From Enterovirga aerilata (GTDB lineage Bacteria > Pseudomonadota > Alphaproteobacteria > Rhizobiales > Beijerinckiaceae): 64,000 nucleotides of DNA. Made by a program: the position numbers and the translations under genes. The stretch is taken from NCBI RefSeq assembly GCF_013044135.1, contig NZ_JABEPP010000003.1, positions 434,001-498,000 on the forward strand. Direction: 5' to 3'. Under the pieces are notes generated by a model. That model saw only the letters and a list, made by a program, of their open reading frames with translations. It did not search any database and was not told the DNA's origin. Numbering within the stretch: the first letter of the stretch is position 1; each line of letters begins with the position of its first letter. Shown here piece by piece: positions 48,160 through 56,959 of this stretch.

Positions 48160-49413
48160 TCATTCTGCCGGAAGGGAGACGGCCGTGCCGGCGACTGCCG
48201 GGACGCCCGCCGGGGATGCGACCGGCTCGCCGAGCGCGTCGTCGATCAGCCGGCGCATGGCGGCCCAGGTCGCGTCCCAGGACCCGGTCGCGAGATGGCG
48301 GTCGACCCGTTGCAGCCAGGCGGCCTTCGGCCTCGCCATCAGGCGCTCGGCGGCCGCGATCATTCCGGCCGCGTCCCCGGCGATCTCCACGAGGCCCTTC
48401 TGTCCGTATGGACGGATCACGTCCGTGATGGGCGTCGAGACCACGGGCACGCCGGCCGCCAGGAATTCCGGCGTCTTCGTCGGGCTGATGAAGCGGGTCG
48501 ATTCGTTGAGCGCGAAGGGCATCAGGCCGACGTCCCAGCCTGACAGGTAGCGCGGAAGCTCCTCGTACGTCTTCGGGCCGAGCCAGTGGAGATTTGGCCG
48601 CCTGGGCAGGATCTCGGGATCGATCTTCGCCACCGGGCCGAGCATGACGACCTGCCAGTCCGGCCGGGCATCGGCGACCGCGCCGACCAGATCGAGATCC
48701 ATGCGCTCGTCGATGACGCCGAAGAAGCCGAGCCGCGGCCGGGGGATGCCGGCCTGGTCCGCGGGATCGGCGCGCTCCGTCCGGGCGCGGGCGAAATGGG
48801 CCGCGTCGATGGAGGACGGAAAGGGATGCACGCTCGGGTGGCGGTGGCGCTTGGCCTCGTAGAGGCTCATGCCGCCCGTGAAGACGAGATCGGCGCGGGC
48901 GAAGAGATCCTCCTCGTTGGCCAGCATCTCGGGCGAGGCGCCGCGGAAGGCCGAGAGCTCGTCCATGTTGTCGTAGACGACGGCGTCCGCCGGCAGGTGG
49001 CCCGAGAAGGCCATCGCCATCGGGGTGTAGTACCAGAAGACGCGCGATGTCGCGGGCTCGCCCGCCAGGAAGCGCTCGAGCAGCTTGCGTTGCGCGCCCA
49101 CGGCTTCGAGGTCGTCCGTCCCATGCGGCAGGACGGGGACGGCGATCCGGATGTCGCCCCGGCGGCGGGTCACCTCCAGGTGCGGGGCGGCGGCGTCGCG
49201 CCACACCGGCTCCTCGAACACGACGACCGTGAAATCCCGCGCCGCCCGGGTGAGGAGATGCTGCGGCCGCTGCCAGACGAAATCCCAGCGCAGATGGGAC
49301 AGGCAGAGGAGCAGCGGCTTCCGCTCGCGTTCGCGGCCCAGCCTTGCTTCCGGGCCGCGCGAGACCTGGAGGCTCCCCGGCGGGAACGCGGCTTCTCCGT
49401 TACGCGTGACCAT
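48160..49413 (-). CDS. GT4/GT1-like glycosyltransferase
   Basis: A 417-aa GT-B-type enzyme from the ATG at 49413 with AAGGA upstream. N-terminal LSHLRWDFVWQRPQHLL is typical of a group often found with glf. The donor-binding end shows NESTRFISPTKTPEFLAAG. Ten bases before glf, so it forms a pair and probably uses UDP-galactofuranose or makes the acceptor (inference). Confidence 0.87.
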   Translation of the reverse strand: MVTRNGEAAFPPGSLQVSRGPEARLGRERERKPLLLCLSHLRWDFVWQRPQHLLTRAARDFTVVVFEEPVWRDAAAPHLEVTRRRGDIRIAVPVLPHGTDDLEAVGAQRKLLERFLAGEPATSRVFWYYTPMAMAFSGHLPADAVVYDNMDELSAFRGASPEMLANEEDLFARADLVFTGGMSLYEAKRHRHPSVHPFPSSIDAAHFARARTERADPADQAGIPRPRLGFFGVIDERMDLDLVGAVADARPDWQVVMLGPVAKIDPEILPRRPNLHWLGPKTYEELPRYLSGWDVGLMPFALNESTRFISPTKTPEFLAAGVPVVSTPITDVIRPYGQKGLVEIAGDAAGMIAAAERLMARPKAAWLQRVDRHLATGSWDATWAAMRRLIDDALGEPVASPAGVPAVAGTAVSLPAE

Positions 49414-49718
49414 GCGCGGTCCTTCTGTCTGGGAGGGGGTGGATCGCCCGGCGGGAGAGATGGTGTTCGGGCAGTGCGTCACGGGAGCGAGACTCCCCAC
49501 ACCCATCGGGAGTTCCTGCGCTCTCCCGCCCGGGGCAGGCGCGTCCACGAGCGTACCCAGGCCTGACCGGAATGGCGCCGCGCCATGGCCGGCCGCGTGC
49601 GGATTCGAACGAATTTCGGGCAGGGCGAAGAAGCTGGAGAACCATGCCCGATCCGGAGGGTTGGGCATGAGCCTGCTCGCCCGGCGGCGTGCGATCGCCC
49701 GACCGGCCAGGGATTCCC
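49414..49718. promoter_or_regulatory. divergent promoter region
   Basis: About 300 bp between the glycosyltransferase and the glycosidase-like gene. It should carry both promoters; I see no RNA gene, repeat or clear operator. Confidence 0.4.
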
Positions 49719-50864
49719 ATGGGCATTTTCCAGAGCTTCTTCTTGGGCGGGTTCGAGTGCTCGACGCAGATTCGTCGCGACGGGCGCAGGCTCGACCTGC
49801 TCCGGTCGACCGGGCACGACCGCTTCGCCCTCCAGGACTACCGGGCGCTGGCCGAGCACGGGATCGCGGCCGTCCGGGACGGTCTGCGCTGGCACCTGAT
49901 CGAAAAGGCGCCCGGCGTATACGACTGGGACAGCTTCCTGCCGATGCTGCAGGCGGCGGAGGAAGCGGGCGTCCAGGTGATCTGGGACCTCTGCCATTAC
50001 GGCTGGCCCGAGGACATCGACATCTGGTCCGATGCTTTCCCGGCGCGGCTCGCGGCCTATGCGGCGGCGGCCGCGGAGGTGATCGTGCGCGAGACCGGCC
50101 GGCCGCCCCTGCTCTGCCCCGTGAACGAGATCTCGTTCTGGGCCTGGGCGGGAGGCGAGGTCGGCCGCTTCGGCCCGAACCGGACGGGGGAGGGCGCCCG
50201 CCTCAAGCGCCAGCTCGTCCGTGCCGCGCTCGCCGCGACCAGGGCCGTGCGGGAGGCCGTACCGGGAGCCCGCTTCGTCTGCGCCGAGCCGCTGATCCAT
50301 GTCGAGCCGGCTCTGCACGACGCGCCGGACCATGTCGCGGGCGCGGAGGGTCACCGGAACTCGCAGTTCGAGGCCGTCGATCTGATGCTGGGCCGCGCGG
50401 AGCCGGAGCTCGGCGGCGGCCCGGACTGCCTCGACCTCGTCGGGGTGAACTTCTATCCGTTCAACCAATGGTACCACGGCGGCAGCACCATCCCGCTCGG
50501 GCACCACGCCTTTCGGCCTCTCCGCGATATGCTGCTGGAGGTATGGGAGCGCTACAGCCGTCCGATGTTCATCGCCGAGACGGGGGCGGAGGGCTCCGGC
50601 CGGGCCTCGTGGCTCCATTATGTCTGCGGCGAGGTCCGGGCCGCGATGGCCGCCGGCGTCCCGCTCGAAGGCGTCTGCCTCTACCCGATCCTCGACTATC
50701 ACGGCTGGGACAACGACCGCCTCTGCGCGACCGGTCTCCTCTCGTCCCCGGACGCATCCGGCCGGCGGCGCGTCCACGAGCCGCTCGCCGAGGAGCTCCG
50801 GGCGCAGCGCGCGCGGCTCGAGGCCGCTCGCGTCACGGCGCCCGGCCTCGACGCGGCGGCCTAG
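49719..50864 (+). CDS. clan-A glycosidase-like protein
   Basis: A 381-aa TIM-barrel protein resembling family 1 / beta-glucosidase-like enzymes. The likely acid/base is E137 in PVNEISFWAW and the nucleophile E287 in MFIAETGAEG, spaced as in clan A. No signal peptide, so it is cytosolic. Shorter than typical GH1 enzymes. Five bases before the ABC exporter gene. Confidence 0.75.
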   Translation: MGIFQSFFLGGFECSTQIRRDGRRLDLLRSTGHDRFALQDYRALAEHGIAAVRDGLRWHLIEKAPGVYDWDSFLPMLQAAEEAGVQVIWDLCHYGWPEDIDIWSDAFPARLAAYAAAAAEVIVRETGRPPLLCPVNEISFWAWAGGEVGRFGPNRTGEGARLKRQLVRAALAATRAVREAVPGARFVCAEPLIHVEPALHDAPDHVAGAEGHRNSQFEAVDLMLGRAEPELGGGPDCLDLVGVNFYPFNQWYHGGSTIPLGHHAFRPLRDMLLEVWERYSRPMFIAETGAEGSGRASWLHYVCGEVRAAMAAGVPLEGVCLYPILDYHGWDNDRLCATGLLSSPDASGRRRVHEPLAEELRAQRARLEAARVTAPGLDAAA

Positions 50865-50868
50865 CAGG

Positions 50869-52668
50869 ATGGCTCCCGCAGCGCTCCCGCGCCGCCCGCC
50901 CGCCTATCTGCGCGGGCCGGTCGCCTTCATCCTCCACTACGTCCGGAACTGGGGCTGGTCCTTCGGGGCGATCTTCCTGTTCGTGATCGTGGCGGCCGGT
51001 GCCTCCATCGGCATCCAGTACGTCCTGAAGGTGCTCGTCGACATCATGGCGGGGCCGGCGGAGGCGCGCGTCCTCGTCTGGACGGCGCTCGCCTTCTTCG
51101 TCGGGCTGATCGCGACGGAGAGCCTGTCGTGGCGCGTGGTGGGCTGGCTCACCTGCCGGACGACGATCGGGGTCGGGGTCGACATGCGGCTCGACCTCTT
51201 CGAGTACCTGAACCGGCAGCCGATGCGGTATTTCGCCGAGAACCTCGCGGGCTCCCTCGGCCAGCGCATCACGGCGACGGCCGGGAATTTCGGCGCGCTC
51301 GCCAATACGCTCATCTGGCGGGTGCTGCCGCCCTGCATCGACTTCGCGGGCGCGCTGATCATCTTCAGCGGCATCAATCTGGGCATGATGGCGGCGCTCG
51401 CGACCGTCGTGGTGGTCGTGACGACGCTGCTCGTCGTCTTCGGCGAGCGCGGGCGTCCGCGGCACCGGCACTATTCGGGCCTGGCCGGCAGGGTGGCGGG
51501 CGAGCTCGTCGACACCATCACGAACATGTGGGCCGTGAAGGCCTTCTCGGCCCGCCAGCGCGAGCATGCCCGCCTCGCCCAGGGCTTCCGCGAGGAGGCG
51601 GCGGCCCAGCGCCGGAGCTGGATGCATATCGAGACGGCGCGGCTTCTCAACGATGTCGTGCTCACGCTGTCCGCCGCCGGCATGCTCGTCTGGGCGGTGA
51701 CGCTGTGGAGCGAGGGCCGGATCACCCCGGGCGACGTCGTGGTGGTCTCCACGCTGACCTTCCGGATCCTCCATTCCTCGCGCGATCTCGCGCTCTCGCT
51801 CGTCGACCTGTCGCAGCAATTCGGCTTCATCGACGAGACGCTGCGGAAGATCGCGCAGCCGCGCACGGTCGTGAACGCGCCGGATGCAGCCACCCTCGTG
51901 CCGCGGGGCGGCGCGGTCGAGTTCCGCGGCGTGTCCTTCTCCTATGGCGGGCCGCGCGAGGTGACGCACGAGCTGTCCCTGACCATCCCGGCCGGGCAGA
52001 AGATCGGCATCGTCGGCCCCTCCGGCGCCGGCAAGTCGACGCTCGTCAACCTGCTGCAGCGGCTCTGGGACGTCGATGACGGCGAGATCCTGGTCGACGG
52101 CCAGCCGATCGCGGACGTGACCCAGGATTCGCTCCGGGCGGCGCTCGCGGTGGTGCCGCAGGAGATCGTCCTGTTCCACCGCAGCGTCATGGAGAACATC
52201 CGCTTCGGCCGGCCCGACGCGACGGACGAGGAGGTCGTCGAGGCGGCGCGCGCCGCCCATTGCGACGGCTTCATCCGGCGCCTGCCGGAGGGCTACGACA
52301 CGATCGTGGGTGAGCGCGGCGCCAAGCTCTCCGGCGGGCAGCGCCAGCGCATCGGCATCGCGCGCGCCTTCCTGAAGGACGCGCCGATCATCGTGCTGGA
52401 CGAAGCCACCTCCGCGCTCGACACCGAATCGGAGATCGAGATCCAGCGCTCGCTCGTGCAGCGCATGCGCGGCCGGACCGTGATCGCGGTCGCGCACCGG
52501 CTCTCGACGCTCGCCTCCTTCGACCGCGTCATCGTCATCCAGAACGGGCGCATCGTCGAGGACGGCACCCCCGCCGAGCTGAGGCGGCTGAACGGCGTGT
52601 TCCAGGCGATGTGGCGGCTCCAGGCGCGCGGCCTCTCTGCCGACGAGGTCGTCGACGAGGCCGCCTGA
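50869..52668 (+). CDS. ABC exporter, fused membrane and ATPase domains
   Basis: A 599-aa half-transporter of the MsbA/Atm1 shape. Six helices at about 25-320, then the ATPase domain with [17 protein letters not shown] and [12 protein letters not shown]. Works as a homodimer; cargo could be a lipid or glycan, given the neighbours. Inference only. Confidence 0.92.
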   Translation: MAPAALPRRPPAYLRGPVAFILHYVRNWGWSFGAIFLFVIVAAGASIGIQYVLKVLVDIMAGPAEARVLVWTALAFFVGLIATESLSWRVVGWLTCRTTIGVGVDMRLDLFEYLNRQPMRYFAENLAGSLGQRITATAGNFGALANTLIWRVLPPCIDFAGALIIFSGINLGMMAALATVVVVVTTLLVVFGERGRPRHRHYSGLAGRVAGELVDTITNMWAVKAFSARQREHARLAQGFREEAAAQRRSWMHIETARLLNDVVLTLSAAGMLVWAVTLWSEGRITPGDVVVVSTLTFRILHSSRDLALSLVDLSQQFGFIDETLRKIAQPRTVVNAPDAATLVPRGGAVEFRGVSFSYGGPREVTHELSLTIPAGQKIGIVGPSGAGKSTLVNLLQRLWDVDDGEILVDGQPIADVTQDSLRAALAVVPQEIVLFHRSVMENIRFGRPDATDEEVVEAARAAHCDGFIRRLPEGYDTIVGERGAKLSGGQRQRIGIARAFLKDAPIIVLDEATSALDTESEIEIQRSLVQRMRGRTVIAVAHRLSTLASFDRVIVIQNGRIVEDGTPAELRRLNGVFQAMWRLQARGLSADEVVDEAA

Positions 52669-52676
52669 AAGCACGG

Positions 52677-52703
52677 AAAAGCCGGCGGGTGGCGCCCGCC
52701 GGC
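52677..52703 (-). terminator. intrinsic terminator
   Basis: GCCGGCGGG-TGGCG-CCCGCCGGC (9-bp stem). Read on the minus strand it ends in TTTT, suitable for the glycine-zipper gene; it may also serve the ABC exporter gene. Confidence 0.8.
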
Positions 52704-52726
52704 CCGATCGGCTCAGCCGGACGGGA

Positions 52727-53035
52727 TCAGTCGCAGCTCTGGGTCGTGACGGTCTTCGATTCGCCGAAGGCGTTCTCGGTCCGGGTGGTGCGGGTGGCGC
52801 AATCGACGCCGCGGCGCTCGATCACGACGGCGTCGGGACGGCGGTTCGCGTCGTCGGCCGCCGCACCCGCGATGCCGCCGACGCCCGCGCCGACCGCGGC
52901 CCCGATCGGCCCGCCGACCACCGCGCCCGTGATGGCGCCCGTCGCCGCACCCGCGGCCGCGCCGCCCTCGGCGAGGGCCGCGCCCGGCAGGGCGATGGCG
53001 GAGAGAGACAGCAATCCGATCAATGCGTTGCGCAT
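52727..53035 (-). CDS. glycine-zipper exported protein
   Basis: A 102-aa protein with a signal ending ALAEG and a Gly/Ala zipper (GAITGAVVGGPIGAAVGAG), then a basic, Cys-containing end (ERRGVDCATRTTR ... TQSCD). Similar small proteins are common in Rhizobiales periplasm. Function unknown. Confidence 0.8.
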   Translation of the reverse strand: MRNALIGLLSLSAIALPGAALAEGGAAAGAATGAITGAVVGGPIGAAVGAGVGGIAGAAADDANRRPDAVVIERRGVDCATRTTRTENAFGESKTVTTQSCD

Positions 53036-53181
53036 GGCAGTCTTCCGAAACGTTGATGATATGCGGCGCAAACGCGCAGCCGAGCGCGGCAGTTCCTGGC
53101 CGCCGCGACCTCCTGCCGCGAACCAGGCCGGGGCGAGGCGCGTTCGCCCGGCAACGATCAGAACCGAGCCGGAGGCTTCCG

Positions 53182-53613
53182 ATGCCGACAGACCTTCCGA
53201 ACGAGCGCGCCCTGCGCGCGCCGGGCTCCATGGAGCTCGACCCCTCGGGCGAGGGGATCTCGACGGACGAGACGCGCCGCCTCATCGCGTCCAACAAGGT
53301 CGAGGGCACGGCCGTGTTCGACCGCGCCGGCGACCAGATCGGGACGGTCTACAACTTCATGGTCGACAAGGTCACAGGCCAGGTCGCCTATGTGGTCATG
53401 TCCTTCGGCGGCTTTCTCGGGATCGGCGAGAGCTACCATCCGCTGCCCTGGCGCGCGCTGACCTACGACACGCGGCTCGGCGGTTATGTGGTGGATATCG
53501 ACAGAGACCAGCTCGCCGGCGCGCCGACGCACGGGGCCGGGGAGGACCCCTTCGCGGACGACGAATACGGCCGCAGGGTCGACGCCTATTACAAGACGAC
53601 GCCGAGCGCGTGA
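53182..53613 (+). CDS. PRC-barrel domain protein
   Basis: A 143-aa cytosolic protein with a PRC-barrel at about 30-115 (NKVEGTAVFDRAGDQIGTV, AYVVMSFGGFLGIGESYHPLPW). GGAGG is 7 nt before the ATG. Last backbone gene before the element. Confidence 0.85.
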   Translation: MPTDLPNERALRAPGSMELDPSGEGISTDETRRLIASNKVEGTAVFDRAGDQIGTVYNFMVDKVTGQVAYVVMSFGGFLGIGESYHPLPWRALTYDTRLGGYVVDIDRDQLAGAPTHGAGEDPFADDEYGRRVDAYYKTTPSA

Positions 53614-53688
53614 CGCGGTCCGGGCCGGAAACACCGCCCCGCCGCGCTGGACACGGCTGCGCCCGTGCCGCTCCCGGATCGGAGAACC

Positions 53689-53742
53689 TGGTGCGGACGG
53701 CGGGGGTCGAACCCGCACGGGCAGGGCCCGAGGGATTTTAAG
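53689..53742 (-). other. 3' portion of tRNA-Leu(UAA), left attachment site of element
   Basis: On the minus strand this 54-nt stretch matches nucleotides 32 to the 3' end of a class II tRNA-Leu: anticodon loop CTTAAAA (anticodon UAA), TCCCT stem half, long variable arm (CGGGC/GCCCG), T-arm GCGGG/CCCGC, acceptor CGTCCGC, A and CCA. Upstream on the minus strand the stem partner is missing (GCTCG instead of AGGGA), so the gene is cut at the anticodon loop. A recombinase gene follows at once. This is what remains of the att core after integration; the intact tRNA should be at the far end. Confidence 0.85.
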
Positions 53743-53920
53743 CGAGCCCAGATGGCCTATCCTTTGTTTATCCGGGGGTATCCGATTTCCCGATAACCGA
53801 CTGTAGGCACTAGCTTTTTTCGGCTATCAATACATCCATACCTAACCGGGCACACGCCACGGCTGGATTTCTAGGTGCTCCTATTTTGCACCTGAAATCC
53901 GGCCTCAAAGGAGGTTAGGA
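53743..53920 (+). promoter_or_regulatory. integrase leader region
   Basis: A+T-rich stretch with repeats of TATCC and the inverted repeat AGGTGC/GCACCT at 53873-53893 just before the AAAGGAGG ribosome site of the integrase. Probably promoter and recombinase/excisionase sites. No gene seen. Confidence 0.5.
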
Positions 53921-55336
53921 ATGGCCAAAATCAAGCTCACCAAGACTGCTGTCGACGCCGCAACCCCGCAGGAACGCGACTACGAACTCCGCGATACGAC
54001 GATACCGGGCTTTCTCGTGAAGGTCACTCCCGCTGGTCGGAAAACTTTCATGATCGCCTATGTCACGAACAGCGGTCAGCGCCGAAAGCCCGCCATTGGT
54101 CGCTACGGCGAGATCACCGTCGAACAGGCGCGTGGGATCGCACAGGACTGGCTTGCCGAGGTTCGGCGCGGCGGCGATCCCAGCGCCGATCGGACGGCGA
54201 TCCGTCAGGCCCCAACGGTCAAAGAACTCTTCGATCGTTTCATCACCGATTATTCGGAGGGCCGCAATAAGCCCTCTACTGTCCAGTCCAATCGGGAACG
54301 GGGCAAGCGCCACCTCATTCCCAAGCTCGGCCACTTGAAGGTGCCGGACGTTACGCGCGCCGACATTGCCGATCTCATGAAGAAGATGGCGAAGTCTCCC
54401 ACCAGCGCAAACCGCGTTCTGGCAATGTGCCGGAAAATGTTCAATGTGGCCGAAGTCTGGGGATTGCGGCCTGATGGCTCCAATCCCTGCCGCCATGTCC
54501 CGAAATATCCCGAACGCGGCAAGACCCGCCTCATCACCGATGGGGAAATGCGCAAACTCTTCGAATATCTCGATCGCGCCGAGGCGGAAGGGTTGGAACA
54601 CCCGTTCATCATTCTGGCCATTCGGCTCCAGTTCGAGTTTGCCGCCCGCATGTCGGAGATCACCGAACTCGAATGGGCCTGGGTCGATTTCGACAACCGC
54701 CGCGTCGTCTGGCCGGACAGCAAGACCGGAGGGATGTCGAAACCGATGAGCGCTGAGGCTCTTCGCTTGTTCGAGAACGCGCCCCTGGTGGTGGATTCAC
54801 CTTATGTCTGCCCTTCGATCTTCGACCCGGAAAAGCCGATGTCGGCCTATACCTACTATCAGGGCTGGAAGCGCATTCTGGAGCGGGCCGGGCTTCCTCA
54901 TGTCGGCACCCACGGCATCCGCCATCGCTCCGCCACCGACATCGCCAATTCCGGCGTGCCGGTGAAGGTCGGCATGGCGCTCACTGCCCACAAGACGGTG
55001 ACCATGTTCATGCGCTACGTCCACACCGAGGACGAGCCTGTCCGGGCGGCGGCGGAAGCCGTGACGCGGCGCCGACTGAACGTCATCGGCATCGAGCATC
55101 AGCCGCCCGCGCCACCGTCTCCGCCCGTCATCGAGCCGCCGTCTATCGCGCCGGTCGTCGGGTCGGCGCCCGCGATCCTGGGCTCAGAGGGCAAGCCGCT
55201 CGGGTTCGAGGACGGCAAATACGCCTCGCGCACGCGTGTTGGAAATTACCGGCCGTTCCGCCACCGCAGCGGTGAGAACCGGACCCTGCCGCCCGGCAGC
55301 AAGCGCTCCGAGCCGGAGGTGGCCGATCATGCATGA
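53921..55336 (+). CDS. int: tyrosine recombinase (integrase)
   Basis: A 471-aa site-specific recombinase. N-terminal arm-type DNA-binding domain (about 1-95, DUF4102-like), SAM-like core-binding domain (96-190), and catalytic domain with R243 (ARMSEIT), K268, H331/R334 (HGIRHRSATD), H357 and nucleophile Y366 (FMRYVH). About 75 extra residues follow the catalytic domain. Strong AAAGGAGG site. It lies next to the tRNA-Leu remnant, its probable target. Confidence 0.94.
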   Translation: MAKIKLTKTAVDAATPQERDYELRDTTIPGFLVKVTPAGRKTFMIAYVTNSGQRRKPAIGRYGEITVEQARGIAQDWLAEVRRGGDPSADRTAIRQAPTVKELFDRFITDYSEGRNKPSTVQSNRERGKRHLIPKLGHLKVPDVTRADIADLMKKMAKSPTSANRVLAMCRKMFNVAEVWGLRPDGSNPCRHVPKYPERGKTRLITDGEMRKLFEYLDRAEAEGLEHPFIILAIRLQFEFAARMSEITELEWAWVDFDNRRVVWPDSKTGGMSKPMSAEALRLFENAPLVVDSPYVCPSIFDPEKPMSAYTYYQGWKRILERAGLPHVGTHGIRHRSATDIANSGVPVKVGMALTAHKTVTMFMRYVHTEDEPVRAAAEAVTRRRLNVIGIEHQPPAPPSPPVIEPPSIAPVVGSAPAILGSEGKPLGFEDGKYASRTRVGNYRPFRHRSGENRTLPPGSKRSEPEVADHA

Positions 55337-55646
55337 GGAAGCCAAAGCTCAACGCCGCTGGCCGACGCCCGAAATTCTGCGTCGTGCCCAATTCGTCGAC
55401 GATGCCGGCCCCATCCGCTTCGTCGATACCGAAGCCGCAGCGCGATACCTCGCGCTGTCGGCCCACACGCTCGAATGCTACCGCTCGCTCGGCGGCGGCC
55501 CCGCCTATCACAAGTTCGGCAAGTGGGTCCGCTACGCCGTCGAAGATCTCGATACCTGGGCCGCGAGTTGCCGACGCTCGGCGGCAGCCGCTTCAAAAGC
55601 ACCGTCGCTCCGACCAATTGACCCGCATAGCTCTGAGGCTATATAA
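55329..55646 (+). CDS. excisionase-like HTH protein
   Basis: A 105-aa protein with a MerR/AlpA-like winged HTH at about 34-75 (FVDTEAAARYLALSAHTLECYRS, KFGKWVRYAVEDLDTW), the helix-turn-helix form used by excisionases. Starts 8 bp inside the integrase stop and its TAA overlaps the toxin ATG. Likely controls excision direction. Confidence 0.8.
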   Translation: MHEEAKAQRRWPTPEILRRAQFVDDAGPIRFVDTEAAARYLALSAHTLECYRSLGGGPAYHKFGKWVRYAVEDLDTWAASCRRSAAAASKAPSLRPIDPHSSEAI

Positions 55647-56011
55647 TGTGGGAGGTTCAATTCCACGCTGCCTTCGAGGCGGAGGTTTTGGCCTTTGAGC
55701 GCGATGTCCGTGTCGCCCTGATCGCAGCCGCGAGGCTGCTTCAGGACTACGGACCCCAGCTTGGTCGGCCGCACGCCGACACTCTCAAAGGCTCGAAACA
55801 CGCCAATATGAAGGAGTTGCGGTTTGAAGCGGCCGATGGCGAATGGCGCGCGGCCTTCGCTTTCGACCCGGAACGGCGGGCGATCATGCTCGTGGCGGGC
55901 GATAAGTCCGGTGGGAGCCAGAAGCGGTTCTACCGGCAGCTTATAGCAAAAGCGGATCTCCGGTTTTCCGAGCATGTGGAAAGCCTGAAATCCGCAAAGA
56001 AGGAACGTTGA
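55646..56011 (+). CDS. HigB/Gp49-like RelE-superfamily toxin
   Basis: A 121-aa basic protein of the phage-derived Gp49/HigB group. Motifs MKELRFEAADGEWRAAFAF and AGDKSGGSQKRFYRQLI. Members cut mRNA on the ribosome. Toxin-first order and the following XRE gene fit a higBA-like module. Its ATG overlaps the excisionase stop. Confidence 0.88.
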   Translation: MWEVQFHAAFEAEVLAFERDVRVALIAAARLLQDYGPQLGRPHADTLKGSKHANMKELRFEAADGEWRAAFAFDPERRAIMLVAGDKSGGSQKRFYRQLIAKADLRFSEHVESLKSAKKER

Positions 56012-56012
56012 G

Positions 56013-56390
56013 ATGGCACAAAGCCTGAATGAAATCATTGCCGCGCTTCCCGCGGACGAACAGGCGGCCGTCGAGGAGCGCTATCAGCAACTCCGGCAGG
56101 AGGTCGAGGGTCTGCGCGAGCTGCGCCAAATCGCCGGCAAGGCACAGGAGGACATCGCATCGGCTCTCAACATCAAGCAGCCGTCCGTGTCCAAGATCGA
56201 GAAGCAGGCGGATATGTATCTCTCCACGCTGCGCAGCTATGTCGAAGCCATCGGCGGCAAGCTCGAACTCACGGTGAAGCTGCCATCGCATCCGGCGCTT
56301 CATCTCCATAGCCTGGGTGACATGACCATGGGCGATGGTGCTGGCGTTCGTACCGTGGCCCGTCGTCGGAAGCAGGCCCGGACCAGGTGA
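56013..56390 (+). CDS. XRE-family antitoxin (HigA-like)
   Basis: A 125-aa protein with a central XRE helix-turn-helix (KAQEDIASALNIKQPSVSKI) after a coiled-coil, followed by a LELTVKLP strand. Begins 1 base after the toxin stop. Neutralises the toxin and represses the operon by family analogy. Confidence 0.88.
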   Translation: MAQSLNEIIAALPADEQAAVEERYQQLRQEVEGLRELRQIAGKAQEDIASALNIKQPSVSKIEKQADMYLSTLRSYVEAIGGKLELTVKLPSHPALHLHSLGDMTMGDGAGVRTVARRRKQARTR

Positions 56391-56403
56391 ACAGATTCAG
56401 GTG

Positions 56404-56474
56404 AAGGGGGAAGCCTTCCCCCTGGCCGGCGCCGAGGTCGCCGGCACACCCCCTTCTGCGGGGAGACCCCCGCA
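56404..56474. other. three hairpins in a row
   Basis: After the antitoxin gene: AGGGGGAAG/CTTCCCCCT (about 56405-56423), GCCGGCG/CGCCGGC (56425-56445), and TGCGGGG/CCCCGCA (56457-56474). No U-run after them. They could be a terminator or mRNA barrier between modules. Confidence 0.5.
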
Positions 56475-56543
56475 ACACCCCCTTGTCAGGCGATCGTCCA
56501 GCGCGATCTTCAAGGCGTAAGACGCCAAGGAGAAAGCGCCCGA

Positions 56544-56801
56544 ATGCATTTCCTGTTTCCTCATAGCCATGCCTTTCGGAAAGGCCGCGTCACCGTCGAC
56601 GATGATGGGAAGGCCGCGCCCCACTGCCTAGTCGAGTTCGGCGATGGCGTCACCGTCATCGCGGAATGGCGCGCCGAAGGCGATTCCATCCGTCTCACCG
56701 TTCCCGACTATCGCACCGCCCGCGGCACGCTCGTAACCGCGCGGAACTGGCGGCTCGCCAAGGGCCAAGATGGCCACTGGCAGTCCGAGCGCACTGCTTG
56801 A
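56544..56801 (+). CDS. 85-aa hypothetical protein
   Basis: MHFLFPHSHAFRKGRVTVDD..., beta-rich, ending WQSERTA. A GGCGT/ACGCC hairpin lies just before the AAGGAG ribosome site. No family recognised; the composition is protein-like. Confidence 0.6.
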   Translation: MHFLFPHSHAFRKGRVTVDDDGKAAPHCLVEFGDGVTVIAEWRAEGDSIRLTVPDYRTARGTLVTARNWRLAKGQDGHWQSERTA

Positions 56802-56880
56802 TCACGCGCCGTTTCACTTGATCGCACCGCGCCGATCATGGCGCTGCCCGACCACACGATGCAGTGCCTGAACTATTAGA

Positions 56881-56959
56881 GTGAGAGTGCGGACCGGTTT
56901 TGCCGTGACGGGTAGAGAGCTGGAGGAGAGGCTTCCGGCACCCGTCGCGGAGAGCCGCG
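56881..56959 (+). ncRNA. repeated structured leader, copy 1 (upstream of ardC)
   Basis: 79-nt leader starting GTGAGAG and ending at the ardC ATG. Outer stem GACGGGT (56907-56913) with ACCCGTC (56940-56946); inner stem GCTGGAG with CTTCCGGC (56919-56939, GU pairs). GGAG ribosome site follows the hairpin directly. See copies 2 and 3. Confidence 0.7.
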
